A DNA stretch of 39,519 nt from Pseudomonas putida (GTDB lineage: Bacteria; Pseudomonadota; Gammaproteobacteria; Pseudomonadales; Pseudomonadaceae): assembly GCF_028682175.1 (NCBI RefSeq), contig NZ_JANHKS010000050.1, positions 1 to 39,519 on the forward strand, in the 5' to 3' direction. Both the position numbers and the translations under genes were made by a program. This document shows positions 9,377-17,964 of the stretch, piece by piece. The notes below the pieces were generated by a model, which did not search any database, was not told where the DNA came from, and saw only the letters and a list, made by a program, of their open reading frames with translations. Numbering within the stretch: position 1 is the stretch's first letter; each line of letters starts with the position of its first letter.

Positions 9377-10185
9377 CAGCGCTTCCCCAAAAGATCTTCG
9401 CGATAATCCGGTGCCGGATAGTGAAATGGCACAGGGCCGTCTGGATCCCCTGTCATGAACTGGCGAATGCGCGGGTTGTCCGACTGCATCAATTCCTGCG
9501 GCGTGCCCTGCCCCAGCACCTGACCGTCCCCGACCACATACAGATAGTCGGCGATGCTGGCAGTTTCGGCCAGGTCGTGGGAAACCACGACACTGGTGAT
9601 GCCCAGTGCATCGTTGAGCAGGCGGATCAGGCGCACCAGTACGCCCATGGCGATCGGGTCCTGTCCCACGAAGGGCTCGTCATACATGAGGATCTGCGGA
9701 TCCAGTGCAATGGCCCGGGCCAGCGCCACGCGGCGCTTCATGCCCCCGGAGAGCTCGTCGGGCATCAGCTCGACGGCACCGCGCAACCCGACCGCCTGCA
9801 ATTTGAGCAGGACGATATCGCGGATCATGTCTTCGGGAAGCTGGGTATGAACCCGCAGCGGAAAGGCCACGTTTTCGAAAACGTCGAGATCGGTGAACAG
9901 CGCACCGCTCTGGAACAGGACCCCCATCTGCTTGCGCGCATCGAACAGATCGCTGCGCGAGAGCTTTGGCAGGTTCTGGCCGTTGACCCAGACTTCACCG
10001 CTGGCCGGGCGCAGTTGCGCACCCATCAGCCGCAGCAGAGTGGTCTTGCCACTGCCCGACGGCCCCATGATGCCGGTGACTTTGCCCCGGGGGATGCGGA
10101 TGTCGACATTATTGAAGATGCTGCGCGTACCGCGTTTGAAGGACACACCCTTCAATTCGACCGCGTAGGCGTTATCGGCACTCAT
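9376..10185 (-). CDS. mlaF: ABC transporter ATPase MlaF
   Basis: The 269-residue cytoplasmic ATPase that powers the Mla phospholipid transporter. Walker A is GPSGSGKT at residues 41-48, the ABC signature is LSGGMKRRVALARA, and Walker B is ILMYDEPFVGQDP; a switch His follows in VVVSHDL. It is the first gene of mlaFEDCB. The ATG at 10185 has AAGGAG upstream. Loss of this system in Pseudomonas is known to weaken outer-membrane lipid asymmetry and solvent or antibiotic tolerance. Confidence 0.95.
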   Translation of the reverse strand: MSADNAYAVELKGVSFKRGTRSIFNNVDIRIPRGKVTGIMGPSGSGKTTLLRLMGAQLRPASGEVWVNGQNLPKLSRSDLFDARKQMGVLFQSGALFTDLDVFENVAFPLRVHTQLPEDMIRDIVLLKLQAVGLRGAVELMPDELSGGMKRRVALARAIALDPQILMYDEPFVGQDPIAMGVLVRLIRLLNDALGITSVVVSHDLAETASIADYLYVVGDGQVLGQGTPQELMQSDNPRIRQFMTGDPDGPVPFHYPAPDYREDLLGKR

Positions 10186-10271
10186 CTAAACTCCTTGCGA
10201 TGCAGCCTCTCTCTCAGATGCTGCGTCCTTGAAGAACGACACACTGTCTGGGGGGGCCGAACAAGCGGCGA

Positions 10272-10300
10272 ACTATACCACCGCTGTCGTACGCAGCCAA
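10272..10300 (-). promoter_or_regulatory. Candidate sigma-70 promoter of mlaFEDCB
   Basis: On the minus strand TTGGCT (10300-10295) and TATAGT (10277-10272) are separated by 17 bp, a good match to a sigma-70 promoter, about 87 bp upstream of the mlaF ATG. Confidence 0.5.
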
Positions 10301-10457
10301 AGCTCCAACATTACAAGGCGTTAAAGGCAGCGCAAACGGCGGTTGCAGTGCAAATTTCCTGCAACACTCCTGCCCTGGGCGGTGCAGGAACTGACGGACA
10401 GGCACTTTGAATAAACAAACATCCGCAATGAAGCGTGAGGCTTTTCAACATTGTCGC

Positions 10458-10463
10458 TATAAT
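10458..10463 (+). promoter_or_regulatory. Candidate -10 box upstream of kdsD
   Basis: TATAAT in the context GTCGCTATAATCC lies 35 bp before the kdsD ATG. The -35 region is poor, so this is tentative. Confidence 0.4.
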
Positions 10464-10497
10464 CCCCGCCTTTTCAGCAGACCGATCCTCTCCAGAC

Positions 10498-11472
10498 ATG
10501 ACCGACGCCCGCGACCTGATCCAATCGGCACAATGCACCATCCGCCTTGAAATAGAGGCCGTGGAGGGTTTGCTCGCGCACATCGATAGCGATTTCGTCA
10601 GTGCGTGCCAGATGATCTTGGCCAGCAAAGGGCGGGTTGTGGTGGTCGGGATGGGCAAGTCAGGGCACATCGGCAAGAAGATCGCCGCGACCCTGGCCAG
10701 CACCGGCACCCCGGCGTTTTTCGTGCACCCGGCCGAAGCCAGCCATGGCGACATGGGCATGATCACCGCCGACGACATCATCCTGGCCCTGTCGAACTCG
10801 GGCACGACCAACGAAATCGTGACCCTGCTGCCGCTCATCAAGCGCCTGGGCATCAAGCTCATCAGCCTGACCGGCAACCCCGAGTCGACGCTGGCCAAGG
10901 CGGCGGACGTGAACCTCAATGCCCGGGTCGAGAAAGAAGCCTGCCCGCTGAACCTGGCCCCGACCTCCTCGACCACGGCGGCACTGGTCATGGGCGACGC
11001 ACTGGCAGTGGCCCTGCTCGACGCACGCGGTTTTACCGCCGAAGATTTCGCCTTCTCCCATCCAGGTGGCGCCCTTGGCCGCCGCCTGCTGCTCAAGGTC
11101 GAGCACGTTATGCACACCGGTGGCGAGCTGCCTGTGGTGGCGCGCGGAACCCTGCTGCGCGACTCGCTGATGGAAATGACCCGCAAGGGCCTGGGCATGA
11201 CCGCCATCGTCGAGACCGACGGACGCCTGGCCGGGATCTTCACCGACGGCGACTTGCGCCGTACGCTGGACCGCCCCATCGATATTCGCCTGGCAACTAT
11301 CGACGAAGTGATGACCGTGCACGGCAAGACCGTCCGCCCGGACATGCTCGCGGCACAAGCCCTTAAAATCATGGAAGACAACAAGATCAGCGCGCTGATC
11401 GTGGTGGATGAAACCGACCGTCCGGTGGGCGCCTTCAACCTCCAGGACCTGCTGCGCGCGGGAGTCATGTAA
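10498..11472 (+). CDS. kdsD: D-arabinose-5-phosphate isomerase KdsD
   Basis: Converts ribulose-5-phosphate to arabinose-5-phosphate, the precursor of Kdo in LPS. The 324-residue protein has an N-terminal SIS (sugar isomerase) domain with GMGKSGHIGKKIAATLASTGT split across residues 50-75, then TSSTTAALVMGDALAVALL, and two C-terminal CBS domains (from about residue 205). The frame is open from 10435, but MTDARDLIQ at 10498 matches the family start and lies after the -10-like box. It is first in the kdsD-kdsC-lptC-lptA-lptB operon; kdsC begins directly after its stop. Confidence 0.95.
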   Translation: MTDARDLIQSAQCTIRLEIEAVEGLLAHIDSDFVSACQMILASKGRVVVVGMGKSGHIGKKIAATLASTGTPAFFVHPAEASHGDMGMITADDIILALSNSGTTNEIVTLLPLIKRLGIKLISLTGNPESTLAKAADVNLNARVEKEACPLNLAPTSSTTAALVMGDALAVALLDARGFTAEDFAFSHPGGALGRRLLLKVEHVMHTGGELPVVARGTLLRDSLMEMTRKGLGMTAIVETDGRLAGIFTDGDLRRTLDRPIDIRLATIDEVMTVHGKTVRPDMLAAQALKIMEDNKISALIVVDETDRPVGAFNLQDLLRAGVM

Positions 11473-12006
11473 ATGAGCGGTGATATGAACGACCTGATGC
11501 AACGCGGCAAACAGATCAAGCTGGCAGTGTTCGATGTCGATGGCGTCCTCACTGACGGTCGCCTTTACTTCCTTGAAGACGGCAGCGAGTTCAAGACCTT
11601 CAACACCCTGGACGGTCAAGGCATCAAGATGCTGATCAATTCCGGCGTGACCACCGCTATCATCAGCGGTCGCAAGACCCCGGTCGTCGAGCGTCGCGCC
11701 AAAAACCTGGGCATCGCCCATCTGTACCAGGGCCGTGAAGACAAGCTGGTGGTGCTCGATGAACTGCTGGCGCAATTGAACCTGAGCTATGAACAGGTTG
11801 CCTATCTGGGTGACGACCTGCCCGACCTGCCGGTGATTCGCCGGGTGGGCCTGGGCATGGCCGTGGCCAACGCCGCAGGTTTCGTGCGCGAGCATGCACA
11901 CGGCGTTACCCGGGCACGGGGCGGCGAAGGCGCTGCCCGGGAATTCTGCGAGCTGATCCTGAACGCCCAGGGCAACCTCGAAGCGGCCCACGCCGCCTAC
12001 TTATAG
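11473..12006 (+). CDS. kdsC: Kdo-8-phosphate phosphatase KdsC
   Basis: A HAD-superfamily phosphatase that removes phosphate from Kdo-8-phosphate in LPS core synthesis. The 177-residue protein carries the HAD nucleophile motif FDVDGVLTDG with Asp21 and Asp23, the second motif IISGRKTP, and the metal-site motif YLGDDLPDLPV. It lacks a cap domain, as expected for tetrameric KdsC. The ATG at 11473 immediately follows the kdsD TAA; in-frame ATGs at residues 5 and 9 are weaker alternatives. It lies between kdsD and lptC, the usual order. Confidence 0.95.
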   Translation: MSGDMNDLMQRGKQIKLAVFDVDGVLTDGRLYFLEDGSEFKTFNTLDGQGIKMLINSGVTTAIISGRKTPVVERRAKNLGIAHLYQGREDKLVVLDELLAQLNLSYEQVAYLGDDLPDLPVIRRVGLGMAVANAAGFVREHAHGVTRARGGEGAAREFCELILNAQGNLEAAHAAYL

Positions 12007-12016
12007 AAGCGTACTT

Positions 12017-12589
12017 ATGCTGAGCAAAAGATTTCGCACATTTCTGATCTTCGGTGCACTGGGACTGCTGCTTGCAGCGGCCGGCTACTGGAACATCAGC
12101 CCGGAAAGCTTCATGGACCAGCCAAAGGTCGCCGTGGACGAGAGCGCCATCGACTACTATGCGATGAACGCCCACAGCATCCAGTACCTGCCCGACGGCA
12201 CCCAGCAGTACGACCTGACGGCGGACAAGGTCGAGCACCTGAAGGCTACCGACGTGACCCTGATGACCACCCCGGTGCTGCAGATGTACCGTGGCACCGA
12301 GTTTCCGTGGCATGTACAGAGCGTACGCGCCGAGGTTTCCCCGGGCGGCGATCATGTCGAGCTGATCGACAACGTGCGCATCAACCGCACCGACGAACAG
12401 AACCGCACCACCATCATCACCAGCACCCGCATGACTGTCTTCCCTCAGAAGCAATATGCGGAAACGGCCCAACCCGTTAGAATCGACGGCTTCAACGGCG
12501 TGAGCACCGGTACGGGTATGAAAGCCTATCTAAAAGAAAGCAGGATACACCTGCTATCGAACGCAAGAGGACAGTATGAGGCTCCTTAA
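12017..12589 (+). CDS. lptC: LPS export protein LptC
   Basis: A 190-residue bitopic inner-membrane protein that accepts LPS from LptB2FG and passes it to LptA. One N-terminal membrane helix (about residues 8-25, FLIFGALGLLLAAAGYW) is followed by a periplasmic beta-jellyroll domain with YDLTADKVEHLKATDVTLMTTPVL and FPWHVQSVRAEVSPGGD. Sequence conservation of LptC is modest; identity is secured by position between kdsC and lptA. Its last 14 bases overlap the start of lptA. Confidence 0.93.
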   Translation: MLSKRFRTFLIFGALGLLLAAAGYWNISPESFMDQPKVAVDESAIDYYAMNAHSIQYLPDGTQQYDLTADKVEHLKATDVTLMTTPVLQMYRGTEFPWHVQSVRAEVSPGGDHVELIDNVRINRTDEQNRTTIITSTRMTVFPQKQYAETAQPVRIDGFNGVSTGTGMKAYLKESRIHLLSNARGQYEAP

Positions 12590-13124
12590 AACCCTCCCTA
12601 TTTTGCTCGGCCTGGGCGCAGCACTGGGAAGCGTGAGCGCCTGGGCTCTGCCGAACGATCAGGATCAGCCTATCCGCATTCAGGCCGACGACGCCCAGCT
12701 CGATGACAAGCAAGGCATCGCCACCTACACCGGTAATGTGATCATTACCCAGGGCTCGATGAAGGTCACCGGCAACAAGGTGACCATGACCCGCACCCCG
12801 CAAGGTGACATCGACGTCGTGACCTCGGTGGGCAACCTGGCCTACTTCGAGCAGTTGCAGACCGCTGGCGACCCCAAACCCGTTCAGGGCTGGGGCGTGA
12901 CGATCCAGTACCATGCACCGCAAAACCGCATCGTGCTGATCGACAAGGCCAAGGTCATCGACAAGGACAACAACGTGACCCAGGGCGAGAAGATCGTCTA
13001 TGACACCGTGCGCAAGCTGGCCAGCGCTGGCCGCGCCACCGGCAGCAAGGTCACCGAAGCGCGTCCTCGCGTCGACATGGTGATCCAGCCGAAAAAGAAA
13101 ACCGACCAGCAGAAGGCGCAGTAA
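12576..13124 (+). CDS. lptA: Periplasmic LPS-bridge protein LptA
   Basis: A 182-residue periplasmic protein that forms the beta-jellyroll bridge carrying LPS to the outer-membrane LptDE. It has a signal peptide (hydrophobic ILLGLGAALGSVSA, cleavage near AWA) and an OstA-like domain with IQADDAQLDDKQGIATYTGNV and ITQGSMKVTGNKVTM. A Lys-rich tail ends the protein. Its ATG lies inside the lptC end with AAGAGG just upstream, and its stop shares one base with the lptB ATG (TAATG). Confidence 0.94.
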   Translation: MRLLKTLPILLGLGAALGSVSAWALPNDQDQPIRIQADDAQLDDKQGIATYTGNVIITQGSMKVTGNKVTMTRTPQGDIDVVTSVGNLAYFEQLQTAGDPKPVQGWGVTIQYHAPQNRIVLIDKAKVIDKDNNVTQGEKIVYDTVRKLASAGRATGSKVTEARPRVDMVIQPKKKTDQQKAQ

Positions 13125-13849
13125 TGGCGACGCTGAAAGCCCAACACCTGGCCAAGGCCTACAAAAGCCGCCAGGTGGTACGTGACGTCAGCCTGTCCAT
13201 CGACAGCGGCCAGATCGTTGGCCTGCTCGGCCCCAACGGTGCGGGCAAGACCACCTGCTTCTACATGATCGTCGGCCTGGTGCAGGCCGACCAGGGCCGC
13301 GTGCTGATCGACGAACAGGACGTCAGCCACCAGCCGATGCACGGGCGTGCCCGTGCCGGCATCGGCTACCTGCCGCAGGAAGCCTCGATCTTCCGCAAGC
13401 TGTCGGTGTCGGACAACATCATGGCGATCCTGGAAACCCGCAAGGAACTGGATCGCGCAGGACGTCGCAAGGAACTGGAAAGCCTGCTGCAGGAATTCCA
13501 CATCACCCATATTCGCGACAACCTGGGCATGAGCCTGTCCGGTGGTGAGCGTCGTCGTGTCGAAATCGCCCGCGCACTGGCCACCGCACCGAAGTTCATC
13601 CTGCTCGACGAGCCATTCGCCGGTGTCGACCCGATCTCCGTGGGCGATATCAAGCAGATCATCTACCATCTCAAGGCGAAGGGTATCGGCGTTCTGATCA
13701 CCGACCACAACGTGCGCGAAACCCTCGACATCTGCGAAACCGCCTACATCGTCAACGACGGGCAGCTGATTGCAGAAGGTGACGCTGAAACCATCCTGGC
13801 CAACCAGTTGGTCAAGGAAGTGTATCTCGGCCACGAGTTCCGCCTGTAA
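13124..13849 (+). CDS. lptB: LPS export ATPase LptB
   Basis: The 241-residue ATPase of the LptB2FG extractor that pulls LPS out of the inner membrane. Walker A is GPNGAGKT at residues 36-43, the signature LSGGERRRVEIARAL starts at 138, Walker B is FILLDEPFAGVDP, and the switch histidine is in VLITDHNVRETL. The product ends YLGHEFRL. It is translationally coupled to lptA and closes the kds-lpt operon. The 186-bp gap to rpoN contains a hairpin and a -10-like box. Confidence 0.95.
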   Translation: MATLKAQHLAKAYKSRQVVRDVSLSIDSGQIVGLLGPNGAGKTTCFYMIVGLVQADQGRVLIDEQDVSHQPMHGRARAGIGYLPQEASIFRKLSVSDNIMAILETRKELDRAGRRKELESLLQEFHITHIRDNLGMSLSGGERRRVEIARALATAPKFILLDEPFAGVDPISVGDIKQIIYHLKAKGIGVLITDHNVRETLDICETAYIVNDGQLIAEGDAETILANQLVKEVYLGHEFRL

Positions 13850-13864
13850 ACAGGGGGCTGACAA

Positions 13865-13907
13865 GGGGTTGGCCGGCGACCGCTGCATGCGCCTCATCGC
13901 CAACCCC
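13865..13907 (+). other. Hairpin between lptB and rpoN
   Basis: GGGGTTGGC (13865-13873) pairs perfectly with GCCAACCCC (13899-13907) across a 25-base loop. No U-run follows, so it is at best a weak terminator or an mRNA 3'-end stabiliser for the lpt operon. Confidence 0.5.
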
Positions 13908-13953
13908 GGATTAATTGTCGCCACACCCTAGGCAAACACTTCGGTTTCAGGCA

Positions 13954-13959
13954 TATAAT
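13954..13959 (+). promoter_or_regulatory. Candidate -10 box upstream of rpoN
   Basis: TATAAT in GGCATATAATTTG lies 76 bp before the rpoN ATG, downstream of the lptB-rpoN hairpin. No convincing -35 is present. Confidence 0.35.
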
Positions 13960-14035
13960 TTGCTTAATTTGGCGCCCCGGCGCCCAGTAGTGGATGGCGC
14001 GGATGCGCCGGCGAATAAGGTGTTAAGCCCCTGCC

Positions 14036-15535
14036 ATGAAACCTTCGCTAGTCTTGAGAATGGGCCAGCAGCTGACGATGACACCGCAGCTGCAACAGGC
14101 CATCCGCTTGCTCCAATTGTCCACGCTGGATCTCCAACAGGAAATCCAGGAGGCACTGGAGTCCAACCCCATGCTGGAACGCCAGGAAGAAGGCGACGAC
14201 TTCGATAATGCCGACCCGATGGCCGACAACATCGAAAACAAGCCCAACGCCGACGTTCAGGAACCGACCTACCAGGAATCCGCCCCCACCGTCGACAATC
14301 TCGAGGACGGCGAGTGGAGCGAGAGCGAGCGCATCCCCAACGAACTGCCGGTCGACACCGCCTGGGAAGACATCTACCAGACCAGCGCCAGCAGCCTGCC
14401 CAGCAACGACGATGACGAGTGGGACTTCACCACCCGCACCTCGGTCGGCGAAAGCCTGCAAAGCCATCTGCTGTGGCAACTGAACCTGGCGCCGATGTCC
14501 GACACTGACCGCCTGATCGCCGTCACGCTGATCGACTGCATCAACAACCAGGGCTACCTGGACGAGTCCCTGGAAGAGCTGCTCGACGCGTTCGACCCGG
14601 AACTGGACATCGAGCTGGACGAAATCGAAGCCGTCCTGCACCGCATTCAACAGTTCGAGCCCGCCGGCATCGGCGCCCGCACCCTGAGCGAATGCCTGCT
14701 GCTGCAATTGCGCCAGTTGCCTGCCAAAACGCCGTGGCTGGCCGAAGCCCAGCGCCTGGTCAGTGACTACATCGACTTGCTGGGCAGCCGCGACTACTCG
14801 CAACTGATGCGCCGCATGAAGCTCAAGGAAGATGACCTGCGCCAGGTCATCGAACTGGTCCAGAGCCTCAACCCGCGTCCTGGCTCGCAGATCGAATCCA
14901 GCGAAGCCGAGTACGTGGTGCCCGACGTGATCGTGCGCAAGGACAACGAGCGCTGGCTGGTGGAGCTGAACCAGGAAGCCGTGCCGCGCCTGCGCGTCAA
15001 CCCGCAGTACGCAGGTTTCGTGCGTCGTGCCGACACCAGCGCCGACAACACCTTCATGCGCAACCAGTTGCAGGAAGCGCGCTGGTTCATCAAGAGCCTG
15101 CAAAGCCGCAATGAAACCCTGATGAAAGTCGCGACCCAGATCGTCGAGCACCAGCGCGGCTTCCTGGAGTACGGCGACGAGGCGATGAAGCCGTTGGTCC
15201 TGCACGACATCGCCGAGGCGGTGGGCATGCACGAATCGACGATCTCGCGGGTCACCACGCAAAAGTTCATGCACACGCCTCGCGGCATTTACGAACTGAA
15301 GTACTTCTTCTCCAGCCACGTGAGCACCTCCGAGGGCGGTGAATGCTCGTCCACGGCCATTCGCGCGATCATCAAGAAACTGGTTGCCGCGGAAAATCAG
15401 AAAAAGCCGTTGAGTGACAGCAAGATCGCTGGTTTACTGGAGGCACAAGGCATCCAAGTGGCCCGTCGCACAGTCGCCAAGTATCGCGAATCCTTAGGGA
15501 TAGCCCCTTCGAGCGAGCGCAAGCGACTGATGTAA
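14036..15535 (+). CDS. rpoN: RNA polymerase sigma-54 factor RpoN
   Basis: The alternative sigma factor that recognises -24/-12 promoters and needs AAA+ activators; it governs nitrogen use, flagella and more in Pseudomonas. The 499-residue protein has the Gln/Leu-rich region I (MGQQLTMTPQLQQAIRLLQ), an acidic region II, a core-binding domain, a helix-turn-helix segment near MHESTISRVTTQKF, and the invariant RpoN box ARRTVAKYRE followed by the C-terminal end. No frameshift or missing region is seen. It heads the rpoN-hpf-ptsN-rapZ-npr cluster. Confidence 0.97.
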   Translation: MKPSLVLRMGQQLTMTPQLQQAIRLLQLSTLDLQQEIQEALESNPMLERQEEGDDFDNADPMADNIENKPNADVQEPTYQESAPTVDNLEDGEWSESERIPNELPVDTAWEDIYQTSASSLPSNDDDEWDFTTRTSVGESLQSHLLWQLNLAPMSDTDRLIAVTLIDCINNQGYLDESLEELLDAFDPELDIELDEIEAVLHRIQQFEPAGIGARTLSECLLLQLRQLPAKTPWLAEAQRLVSDYIDLLGSRDYSQLMRRMKLKEDDLRQVIELVQSLNPRPGSQIESSEAEYVVPDVIVRKDNERWLVELNQEAVPRLRVNPQYAGFVRRADTSADNTFMRNQLQEARWFIKSLQSRNETLMKVATQIVEHQRGFLEYGDEAMKPLVLHDIAEAVGMHESTISRVTTQKFMHTPRGIYELKYFFSSHVSTSEGGECSSTAIRAIIKKLVAAENQKKPLSDSKIAGLLEAQGIQVARRTVAKYRESLGIAPSSERKRLM

Positions 15536-15658
15536 AGGCAGGCTCTGTACGAAATGTTTTAAGACGTAGGTAAGGCAAGGCTGTTTTCAGCGCAGCATGA
15601 CCGGGTCTCAAGACTTTTCTTACTAGAACCTAGAGGTCACGAGCCACAGCGTTCCAGT

Positions 15659-15678
15659 GGCAGGCATCCAAGCCTGCC
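15659..15678 (+). other. Hairpin upstream of hpf
   Basis: GGCAGGC (15659-15665) and GCCTGCC (15672-15678) form a perfect 7-bp stem with a 6-base loop, in the 175-bp gap between rpoN and hpf. No T-run follows. It may be a leader structure in the hpf message. Confidence 0.45.
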
Positions 15679-15710
15679 TCTTAATGCACTGGCAACGAAG
15701 GAGAAGCTGT

Positions 15711-16019
15711 ATGCAAGTCAACATCAGTGGACACCAACTGGAAGTGACCAAGCCCCTGCGCGAGTACATCGAGCTGAAGCTGAAAAAGCTCGAAGGGCAC
15801 TTTGACAAGATTACCAACGTGCAGGTGACGATGGCCGTCGAGAAACTCAAACAGAAGATCGAGGCCACCCTGCATATCCACGGTGGAGAGGTCGTAGCCA
15901 ATGCGGAGCATGATGACATGTACGCGGCAATCGACCTGCTCACTGACAAGCTGGACAGACAACTGCTCAAACATAAGGAAAAGCAGCAAAGCATCCTCAA
16001 AGGTGCGGCCGCTCGCTGA
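15711..16019 (+). CDS. hpf: Ribosome hibernation promoting factor HPF (short)
   Basis: A 102-residue HPF/YfiA-family protein that binds the 30S decoding region and helps form inactive ribosome dimers in stationary phase. It begins MQVNISGHQLEVT and contains VQVTMAVEKLKQKIEATLHI and DMYAAIDLLTDKLDRQL, the usual beta-alpha-beta pattern. It lacks the C-terminal dimerisation domain of long HPF. The frame is open from 15657, but GAAGGAGAAG sits just before the ATG at 15711. It lies between rpoN and ptsN as in most gammaproteobacteria. Confidence 0.95.
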   Translation: MQVNISGHQLEVTKPLREYIELKLKKLEGHFDKITNVQVTMAVEKLKQKIEATLHIHGGEVVANAEHDDMYAAIDLLTDKLDRQLLKHKEKQQSILKGAAAR

Positions 16020-16031
16020 CGCTCCCCCTCC

Positions 16032-16496
16032 ATGATCCGACTTGAAAATATCCTGACCCCTGGCCGTTCATTCGTGAACGTGCCAGGCGGCAGCAAGAAA
16101 GCAGTACTCGAAGAGATTGCCCGACGCATCGGCGAAGAAGTTCCCGAGTTCGACTGGCAAGACGTCTACGAAAGCCTACTCGCCCGTGAAAAACTGGGGT
16201 CTACCGGTTTTGGCAACGGGATCGCCATCCCCCACTGCCGATTCAAGGGCTGCCAGGCACCGGTGAGTGCCGTGCTGCACCTGCAACGGCCTGTCGACTT
16301 CGACGCCATCGACGGCGCTCCGGTTGACCTGCTGTTCGTGCTGCTCGTCCCTGAAGCAGCGACCGATGCCCACCTCGAACTGCTTCGCCAGATCGCCAGC
16401 ATGCTCGACCGTGCCGACGTCCGCGCAAGCCTGCGCGAGGCCAAGAGCAGCGAAGAGCTGTACAACGTCGTGCTTCGCGTACAGAACGGTCACTGA
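16032..16496 (+). CDS. ptsN: Nitrogen-PTS EIIA component PtsN
   Basis: EIIA-Ntr, the end phosphoacceptor of the regulatory nitrogen phosphotransferase chain (PtsP to NPr to PtsN), which links nitrogen and carbon status to potassium transport and other targets. The 154-residue protein has the phosphorylated histidine at residue 68 in GIAIPHCRF, and the family segment FGNGIAIPHCR in full. It has no membrane component, as expected for a regulatory EIIA. Its stop is two bases before the rapZ ATG. Confidence 0.96.
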   Translation: MIRLENILTPGRSFVNVPGGSKKAVLEEIARRIGEEVPEFDWQDVYESLLAREKLGSTGFGNGIAIPHCRFKGCQAPVSAVLHLQRPVDFDAIDGAPVDLLFVLLVPEAATDAHLELLRQIASMLDRADVRASLREAKSSEELYNVVLRVQNGH

Positions 16497-16498
16497 AC

Positions 16499-17356
16499 AT
16501 GCGCATGATCATCGTCAGCGGTCGCTCCGGCTCCGGCAAGAGCACGGCCCTCGATGTTCTCGAAGACAGTGGCTTCTACTGCGTCGACAACCTGCCGGCC
16601 GGCCTGCTCCCAGAGCTTGCCGAGCGGGCGCTGATCAACACGGAACTGGCAGAACCGCTACTGGCCGTCTCCATCGACGCCCGTAACCTGCCCAGTCACC
16701 TGACCCGTTTTCCGCGAATGCTCGAAGAGGTCCGCGGCCGCCACATCCGCTGCGACGTCCTGTTCCTGGATGCCGAAGAGTCGACACTGCTCAAGCGCTT
16801 CTCCGAAACCCGCCGCCGCCATCCGCTGAGCAACGCAACACGCTCGCTGGCCGAGGCCATTCGTGACGAAAAGACGCTGCTGGGGCCGATCATCGACCTG
16901 GCCGACCTGACCATCGACACCACGCACCTGAATCTCTACCAGTTGCGCGACACCCTCAAGCTGCGCCTCCTGAACAAACCCGAGCCCGGCACCGCCTTCC
17001 TGATCGAGTCGTTCGGCTTCAAGCGCGGCATGCCCGTGGACGCCGACCTGGTCTTCGATGTGCGCTGCCTGCCCAACCCCTACTGGAAGCCGGAGTTGCG
17101 CGAGCAGTCCGGCCTCGACCTGCCGGTGGCCGAGTACCTGGCCGCACAGCCGGATGTCGAAGAGATGTTCCAGGACATTTCCTCGTACCTCAACAAGTGG
17201 TTGCCGCGCTTCGCCGCCAGCAACCGCGCCTACGTCACCATTGCCATTGGCTGCACCGGCGGGCATCACCGCTCCGTCTACCTGACCGAACGCCTGGGTC
17301 AGGCCCTGCAACAATCGCTCAAGAATGTTCAGGTCCGCCACCGCGACCTAAGCTGA
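16499..17356 (+). CDS. rapZ: RNase adapter / nucleotide-binding protein RapZ
   Basis: A 285-residue P-loop protein. In E. coli RapZ binds GlmZ sRNA and guides RNase E cleavage, tuning glucosamine-6-phosphate synthase; in Pseudomonas the partner RNAs are less clear. Walker A is GRSGSGKS at residues 8-15; a Walker-B-like LFLDAEESTLLKRF and the C-terminal sensor region AIGCTGGHHRSVYLTE are present. It starts two bases after ptsN and precedes npr by 16 bp, the conserved ptsN-rapZ-npr order. Confidence 0.95.
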   Translation: MRMIIVSGRSGSGKSTALDVLEDSGFYCVDNLPAGLLPELAERALINTELAEPLLAVSIDARNLPSHLTRFPRMLEEVRGRHIRCDVLFLDAEESTLLKRFSETRRRHPLSNATRSLAEAIRDEKTLLGPIIDLADLTIDTTHLNLYQLRDTLKLRLLNKPEPGTAFLIESFGFKRGMPVDADLVFDVRCLPNPYWKPELREQSGLDLPVAEYLAAQPDVEEMFQDISSYLNKWLPRFAASNRAYVTIAIGCTGGHHRSVYLTERLGQALQQSLKNVQVRHRDLS

Positions 17357-17372
17357 AAGGATCCCCAACGCG

Positions 17373-17645
17373 ATGCCCGCTCATCAGATCACCATCATCA
17401 ACAAGCTGGGCCTGCACGCCCGCGCGGCCGCCAAGTTCGTGGGCGTGGCCGGAAAATTCCCCTGCCAGATCCGCGTCGGTCGCACCCCGGAAAGCATGGT
17501 CGACGGAAAAAGCATCATGGCCGTGATGATGCTCGCCGCAGGCAAAGGCACCGAGATTCACCTGCTGACCGAAGGCGACGACGAACAAGCAGCGCTGGAA
17601 GGGCTGATCGAGTTGATCAACAACAGGTTTGATGAGGGGGAGTGA
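17373..17645 (+). CDS. npr: Nitrogen-PTS phosphocarrier NPr (PtsO)
   Basis: A 90-residue HPr-like phosphocarrier that passes phosphate from PtsP (EI-Ntr) to PtsN. The active histidine is His15 in LGLHARAAAKFV; the regulatory-region residues around SIMAVMMLAAGKGTEI match the family. It lacks sugar-transport partners nearby, and its position after ptsN-rapZ identifies it as NPr rather than sugar HPr. It is the end of the cluster and converges on the higA-like gene 13 bp away, with no obvious terminator between. Confidence 0.95.
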   Translation: MPAHQITIINKLGLHARAAAKFVGVAGKFPCQIRVGRTPESMVDGKSIMAVMMLAAGKGTEIHLLTEGDDEQAALEGLIELINNRFDEGE

Positions 17646-17658
17646 TTGAGGCGCCAAG

Positions 17659-17964
17659 TCAGTTGGCAAAGTTCTCGATCTTGATTTGCCCCTCCGGAAA
17701 GGTCGCGACGATTTCCAACTCTCCCCCCATAGCCCGGATATAGTCGCGCAACGTACTGATGTACATATCGGTACGACGCTCCATCTTCGAGATGGCCGCC
17801 TGATTCACATGCAACGTCTTCGCGAGCGTCGCCTGGCTCAGTTCTCTTGCGCGTCGCAGCTCATGCAAGGGCATTTCGCTGAGCAACCCTTGATAGATGT
17901 GCTCGGAACGCGCCCGAGACTCAGGCGACATGGCGGCCTGCAGGTCGGAAAATTTTCTAGCCAT
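17659..17964 (-). CDS. higA: XRE-family antitoxin, HigA-like
   Basis: A 101-residue helix-turn-helix protein. The HTH (about residues 40-75, RELSQATLAKTLHVNQAAISKMERRTD) is of the Cro/XRE type, preceded by a polar helical N-terminal section and followed by a short strand-rich tail (GGELEIVATFP). It overlaps the end of the upstream toxin-like gene by eight bases, so the pair is co-translated. Family knowledge suggests it binds and neutralises the toxin and represses the operon. Specific subfamily is uncertain; it could also be called an HTH transcriptional regulator. Confidence 0.85.
   Translation of the reverse strand: MARKFSDLQAAMSPESRARSEHIYQGLLSEMPLHELRRARELSQATLAKTLHVNQAAISKMERRTDMYISTLRDYIRAMGGELEIVATFPEGQIKIENFAN

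Larger units (their letters stand above)
10186..10497. other. Divergent intergenic region, mlaF / kdsD
   Basis: No gene is seen in these 312 bp. The segment carries the mlaF ribosome site, a plausible mla promoter (10272-10300, minus), a short inverted repeat GTTGCAG/CTGCAAC at 10342-10365, and a TATAAT at 10458-10463 that could serve kdsD. Confidence 0.7.

Noticed and set aside
13865..13907. Intrinsic terminator after lptB
   Set aside because: The stem is perfect but is followed by GGATTAATTG without a U-run; listed only as a hairpin.
15536..15710. Sigma-54 promoter between rpoN and hpf
   Set aside because: I looked for TGGCA-N7-TGC spacing; the TGGCA at 15657 lies in the hairpin sequence and the GC at -12 distance does not fit the consensus well.
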